Part shown: positions 61,196 to 64,000 of the stretch, piece after piece
Position numbering within the stretch: position 1 is the stretch's first letter
How the letters are laid out: each line of letters opens with the position of its first letter
Assembly: GCA_965226435.1 (NCBI GenBank)
Contig: CBDDCY010000012.1
Span: 744,001-808,000 of the forward strand
Origin: UBA6623 sp965226435
GTDB lineage: Bacteria > Acidobacteriota > Terriglobia > Bryobacterales > UBA6623
Direction of reading: 5' to 3'
DNA: 64,000 nucleotides
Position numbers and translations under genes: made by a program
The notes under the pieces: model-generated
The model's input: only the letters and a program-made list of their open reading frames with translations
Told to the model about the DNA's origin: nothing
Databases searched by the model: none

Positions 61196-62008
61196 ATGCC
61201 GCGCCGCGGATATCTTTACCAGGAGTACAGCTGGCCTCAACTTCGCGATCTTGTCGATCGGCAGCCGGTCGTCGTTCTCCCGATCGGGTCTGTCGAGGAC
61301 CACGGCCATCACCTGCCGCTCGACACCGACAACTTTCTCATCTGGAACATCTGCGAGGAGGCCGCAAAGCGTGCCGACGGCGAGATACTGCTGTTGCCTT
61401 TGATCCCCTATGGTTTTGAGACTCACCATATGGATTTCCCCGGCACGATCGACATCGGGATCGAGCACCTGCTTCATTTCGTGACCGACATTACCAAGAG
61501 CGTCGCGCACCACGGTTTCAAGCGAATCCTGATCGCCGACGGCCATGGATCGAATATGCCGATTCTGGAGCTGGCCGCTCGGCGAACCAACGTCGAGACG
61601 GACTCGGTATGCGCCTGCTTTATCTGGCCGTCGCTGGCGCTCGACACGATCCGAGAGGTCCGCGAGTCGGGCCGAGGCGGCATGGCGCACGCGGCGGAGC
61701 TTGAGACGTCGGTGTATCTTCACCTCGACAAGACGAAAGTCGAGATGGGGAAGGCCCGCAAAGACCTCAATATGCCGGAGTCGGCTTTTATGTGGCTGGA
61801 TCTAGTGGAGGGCGCACCGGTCAACTTGATGGAACAGTGGTCGAGTTTCAGCAAGAGCGGTGTTCACGGCGACCCCACTTTGGCGAACCCCGAGAAAGGG
61901 AAGATCGTTTTCGAGGCGGTGGTGGGGCGGTTCTTGGAATTGGTGCGTGAGTTCAAGAACCGGCCGGATCCCGAGCGAACTGATTTCCATACCGAAGAGC
62001 CTACATAG
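61196..62008 (+). CDS. Creatininase-family metal-dependent amidohydrolase
   Basis: The 270-residue protein has the family metal-binding motifs: VVVLPIGSVEDHGHHLPLDT near the N-terminus, ILIADGHGSNMPIL, and GGMAHAAELETSVYL. Members (creatininase, mycofactocin MftE and related peptidases) carry two zinc or manganese ions. The context gives no pterin, creatinine or mycofactocin partner, so the substrate is open. AAGGAGAG lies about 6-13 bases before the ATG. It is transcribed divergently from the GH88 gene, with 255 bases between, in which no clear promoter was recognised. Confidence 0.88.
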   Translation: MPRRGYLYQEYSWPQLRDLVDRQPVVVLPIGSVEDHGHHLPLDTDNFLIWNICEEAAKRADGEILLLPLIPYGFETHHMDFPGTIDIGIEHLLHFVTDITKSVAHHGFKRILIADGHGSNMPILELAARRTNVETDSVCACFIWPSLALDTIREVRESGRGGMAHAAELETSVYLHLDKTKVEMGKARKDLNMPESAFMWLDLVEGAPVNLMEQWSSFSKSGVHGDPTLANPEKGKIVFEAVVGRFLELVREFKNRPDPERTDFHTEEPT

Positions 62009-62029
62009 GCGACTCCGCGAGCGCCGGCT

Positions 62030-63529
62030 TCACCCGCCCGCATCGCCTTCCCCAGGGCGTCCCTCTCCAGGTTTCGGGCTTTCGCCGGTAGCCGACACCA
62101 TCGCGCGCGGCGCCTCGCCCTCTTGTTCGTAGGGGTAGTTGATTCCGCGGTTGTGCAGCTTCAGCGTATAGATGCTGTGCGGCAGCCGCCAATGGGACAC
62201 GTAGACGCTGGCTACCGTCGCCGCCATCACCGGCAGCATGATGCGGTAGTCTCCCGTCATCTCGAATAGGATCAAGATCGACGTCGCGGGCGACTTGGCC
62301 GCCGCGGCGAAAAAGGCGGCCGTCCCGACCATGGCGTATGCGCCCGATGTCGCCGTCCAATCAGGAAAGATCTGGTGGACCAGCGCCCCATAGGCCCCGC
62401 CCAACATGGCGCCCATATAGAGCGACGGCGCGAAAACACCGCCCGAACCGCCGGATCCTAAAGTCGCCAAGTTGGCGCACAGCGCGGCAAAGAACAGGGC
62501 GATCAACAGTTCCAACGAAAAGCGATTCCACAACGCCGACTCCATGGCCGGGAAGCCCGCGCCGTAGACCTGCGGATAGACCCACAAGATCAGGCCCACC
62601 GCCAGTCCGCCGACCGCCGGCTTCAAGTACTCGGGAAACTTCCAGTCGCTGAAGAAATCCTCGGCCCAATAAAGCAACCGAACATAGCCCACCGCCGCCA
62701 GGCCCAACACCACTCCCATGAAGAAATAGAGCGGCAACTCGGCGGGGCTGATCAAGTCATACGGCGGGGCCAGGAACGCGGGGTAGTTCCCCAGAAAATG
62801 GCGGGCGACAATGCAGGAACTGAGCGACGTCAGCAGGACCAGCAGAAAGTCCGTATGCATGCGGCCCATCAAGACTTCCAGCGAGAAGATCGCCCCCGCG
62901 ATTGGCGCGTTGAACGTCGCCGCGACACCGGCCGCCGCGCCACACGCGACCATGGTCCGCACATTTTTCGTTGCCAACCGCGCCCATTGCCCGATGGCGG
63001 AACCGATGGCGGAACCGATCTGCACCATCGGTCCCTCGCGGCCCGCCGTGCCGCCAAACCCGATCGTCATCGACGAGGCCATGACCTTGACCACCACGAC
63101 GCGCGGGCGAATCTTGCCGCCGCGGGTGGCCAGCGCCGTCATCACTTCGGGCACGCCGTGGCCCTTGGCTTCCTTGGCGAAACGATCGATCAAGGGCCCG
63201 ACAAAGAGTCCGCCGATGGCGGGCAGCAATACTATGCTCGCGTCGCCGAAAATAGCGAGAGTCGACTCGATTTCGCCCCTTGCGAAAGCAGCGATCGCCC
63301 GCAGGACATAGATGAATCCGACCGACCCCAACCCGGTCAGCAACCCAACCGCGATGGCAAGAATGATGAGATAGTTCTGGGAGGGCAGAAACGATGATCG
63401 AAACCAGATCATCGCCCAGCCCCACGCCGGCGCAAGCGGAACGATGCGGCCGCCAAGCCGCAACATCGCGCGCAGACGCGTCGCCATACGGGACAATGCG
63501 TCCCGAACCGCGGACCGCGTCGGCGGCAT
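62030..63529 (-). CDS. CLC-family chloride channel / H+-Cl- antiporter
   Basis: The 499-residue integral membrane protein has the CLC chloride-binding segments: KGHGVPEV (122-129, the GSGIP equivalent), GFGGTAGREGPMVQIGSAIG with the external gating glutamate at E165, and GSGGSGGVFAPSLYMGAMLG in the second half. There is a short C-terminal cytosolic tail without CBS domains. The gating glutamate favours an exchanger or gated channel. Its ATG overlaps the stop of the upstream PDZ-protein gene (ATGA at 63526-63531), so the two form an operon. It converges on the creatininase gene 21 bases away. Confidence 0.92.
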   Translation of the reverse strand: MPPTRSAVRDALSRMATRLRAMLRLGGRIVPLAPAWGWAMIWFRSSFLPSQNYLIILAIAVGLLTGLGSVGFIYVLRAIAAFARGEIESTLAIFGDASIVLLPAIGGLFVGPLIDRFAKEAKGHGVPEVMTALATRGGKIRPRVVVVKVMASSMTIGFGGTAGREGPMVQIGSAIGSAIGQWARLATKNVRTMVACGAAAGVAATFNAPIAGAIFSLEVLMGRMHTDFLLVLLTSLSSCIVARHFLGNYPAFLAPPYDLISPAELPLYFFMGVVLGLAAVGYVRLLYWAEDFFSDWKFPEYLKPAVGGLAVGLILWVYPQVYGAGFPAMESALWNRFSLELLIALFFAALCANLATLGSGGSGGVFAPSLYMGAMLGGAYGALVHQIFPDWTATSGAYAMVGTAAFFAAAAKSPATSILILFEMTGDYRIMLPVMAATVASVYVSHWRLPHSIYTLKLHNRGINYPYEQEGEAPRAMVSATGESPKPGEGRPGEGDAGG

Positions 63530-64000
63530 CAGGGAGTTGCTACCTCGTCGGGAGAGACGGCCAGCAGCTTCACGCGATCGCCTCGCTTGACGGAAAGGGC
63601 CAGCGAGCGTCCGCGCTGTTCAAAGGGCGAAAAAGTGCTTGCGCCGTTACGCCGGGTGACTTCTCGGCCATTGACGGAAAGAATCCGATCGTCGAGCCGC
63701 AACCCCGATTCCGAAGCCGGGGCTTCTTCGATGAGCGCGATCACGCGCCAGCCCGCTGCTTTGTCCTCCGGCTCGTCGGCGGGGCGCTCGCTCCACTCCA
63801 GCACCACGCCCATCTCCACCAACGATAAAGGCGGTTCCCCAACCGCGCGGCAATCGCGACCCGGCATGATCGTGCCGCCCGAAATCCGCCGGGCGCCGCG
63901 TTGGACGAGATAACGGGTCAGGCGGCCCGCCGACCCCGCTTCATAGAGTTCGTGGAATTGCTCGGCGTTTTCAACCACTTCGCCGGCCCACCGCAGAATG
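63529..64000 (-). CDS. PDZ-domain protein, C-terminal part (runs off the window)
   Basis: The frame is open to the window edge on the minus strand (ILRWAGEVVENAEQFHELYE at the cut), so this is at least 156 residues of a longer protein. A PDZ-like domain is visible from about 63580 to 63780, with WRVIALIEEAPASESGLRLD followed by DRILSVNGREVTRR, as in HtrA- or carboxy-terminal-processing-protease families. No catalytic part is inside the window. It is coupled to the CLC gene by a 3-base overlap. The full identity cannot be given. Confidence 0.7.
   Translation of the reverse strand, partial: ILRWAGEVVENAEQFHELYEAGSAGRLTRYLVQRGARRISGGTIMPGRDCRAVGEPPLSLVEMGVVLEWSERPADEPEDKAAGWRVIALIEEAPASESGLRLDDRILSVNGREVTRRNGASTFSPFEQRGRSLALSVKRGDRVKLLAVSPDEVATP

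Overview
The window is GC-rich and densely coded. It looks like the chromosome of an uncultured acidobacterium close to Solibacter/Bryobacter (Terriglobia, Bryobacterales). The evidence is family-level: a TIGR03437-type protein (41050-41895), an Oar-like TonB-dependent receptor with an N-terminal carboxypeptidase-regulatory-like domain (32162-35320), a Ser/Thr kinase fused to TolB-like and TPR regions (13559-15814), an HTH-plus-beta-propeller membrane protein (55331-57436), and a set of secreted haem/DUF1501/DUF1549/DUF1553 proteins shared by Acidobacteriota and Planctomycetota. No rRNA, tRNA or CRISPR array was recognised.

Layout. 1-6.4 kb: end of tlyA, nadK, a NarL-type regulator, two tandem glycosyltransferase-2/TPR paralogs and a Tat-exported sugar-isomerase-like protein. 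6.46-8.02 kb: an intact insertion sequence with a DDE transposase and a doubled left end, lying just upstream of motAB, which has its own sigma-28-like promoter. 9.7-12 kb: gap-pgk. 12.2-19.1 kb: a HigA-like relic, a di-haem peroxidase, the kinase-TPR protein and a 1036-residue haem/HEAT dehydrogenase-like protein. 19.2-30.1 kb: a long minus-strand run, DUF1501 > DUF1549/1553 > cytochrome-WD40 > PPC-repeat protein, continued by three cupin genes. 30.2-36.9 kb: a small membrane protein, an acidic repeat protein, the TonB receptor and a frameshifted IS1182-like element. 37-44.5 kb: Tat-exported glycosylasparaginase, lipoprotein M2 peptidase, a HigBA toxin-antitoxin pair, the TIGR03437 protein, a HEAT-repeat protein and a Gfo/Idh/MocA oxidoreductase. 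44.7-50 kb: class III aminotransferase, TIM-barrel isomerase, frameshifted SDR and a ThDP enzyme, possibly a small-molecule catabolic set. 50-57.4 kb: TPR protein, orphan FdhE, a degenerate dihydropteroate-synthase paralog, GNAT acetyltransferase, VTT membrane protein and the HTH-propeller protein. 57.5-58.5 kb: a RAYT (REP-associated Y1 transposase) relic bracketed by two approximately 200-bp palindromic repeats. 58.5-64 kb: small membrane protein, frameshifted di-haem peroxidase, GH88 hydrolase, creatininase-family hydrolase, CLC channel and a PDZ-protein fragment.

The genes suggest a flagellated aerobic heterotroph that exports many periplasmic or extracytoplasmic hydrolases and c-type cytochromes and takes up polymers or chelates by TonB-dependent transport. 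The features most worth a second look are the RAYT with its flanking palindromes, a 105-bp dispersed repeat ending in a hairpin whose core also lies inside a coding sequence, the DHPS-like protein that has lost its catalytic motifs, and four separate single-base frameshifts that are either real decay or assembly error. All functional calls come from reading the sequence by eye. No database search was possible.
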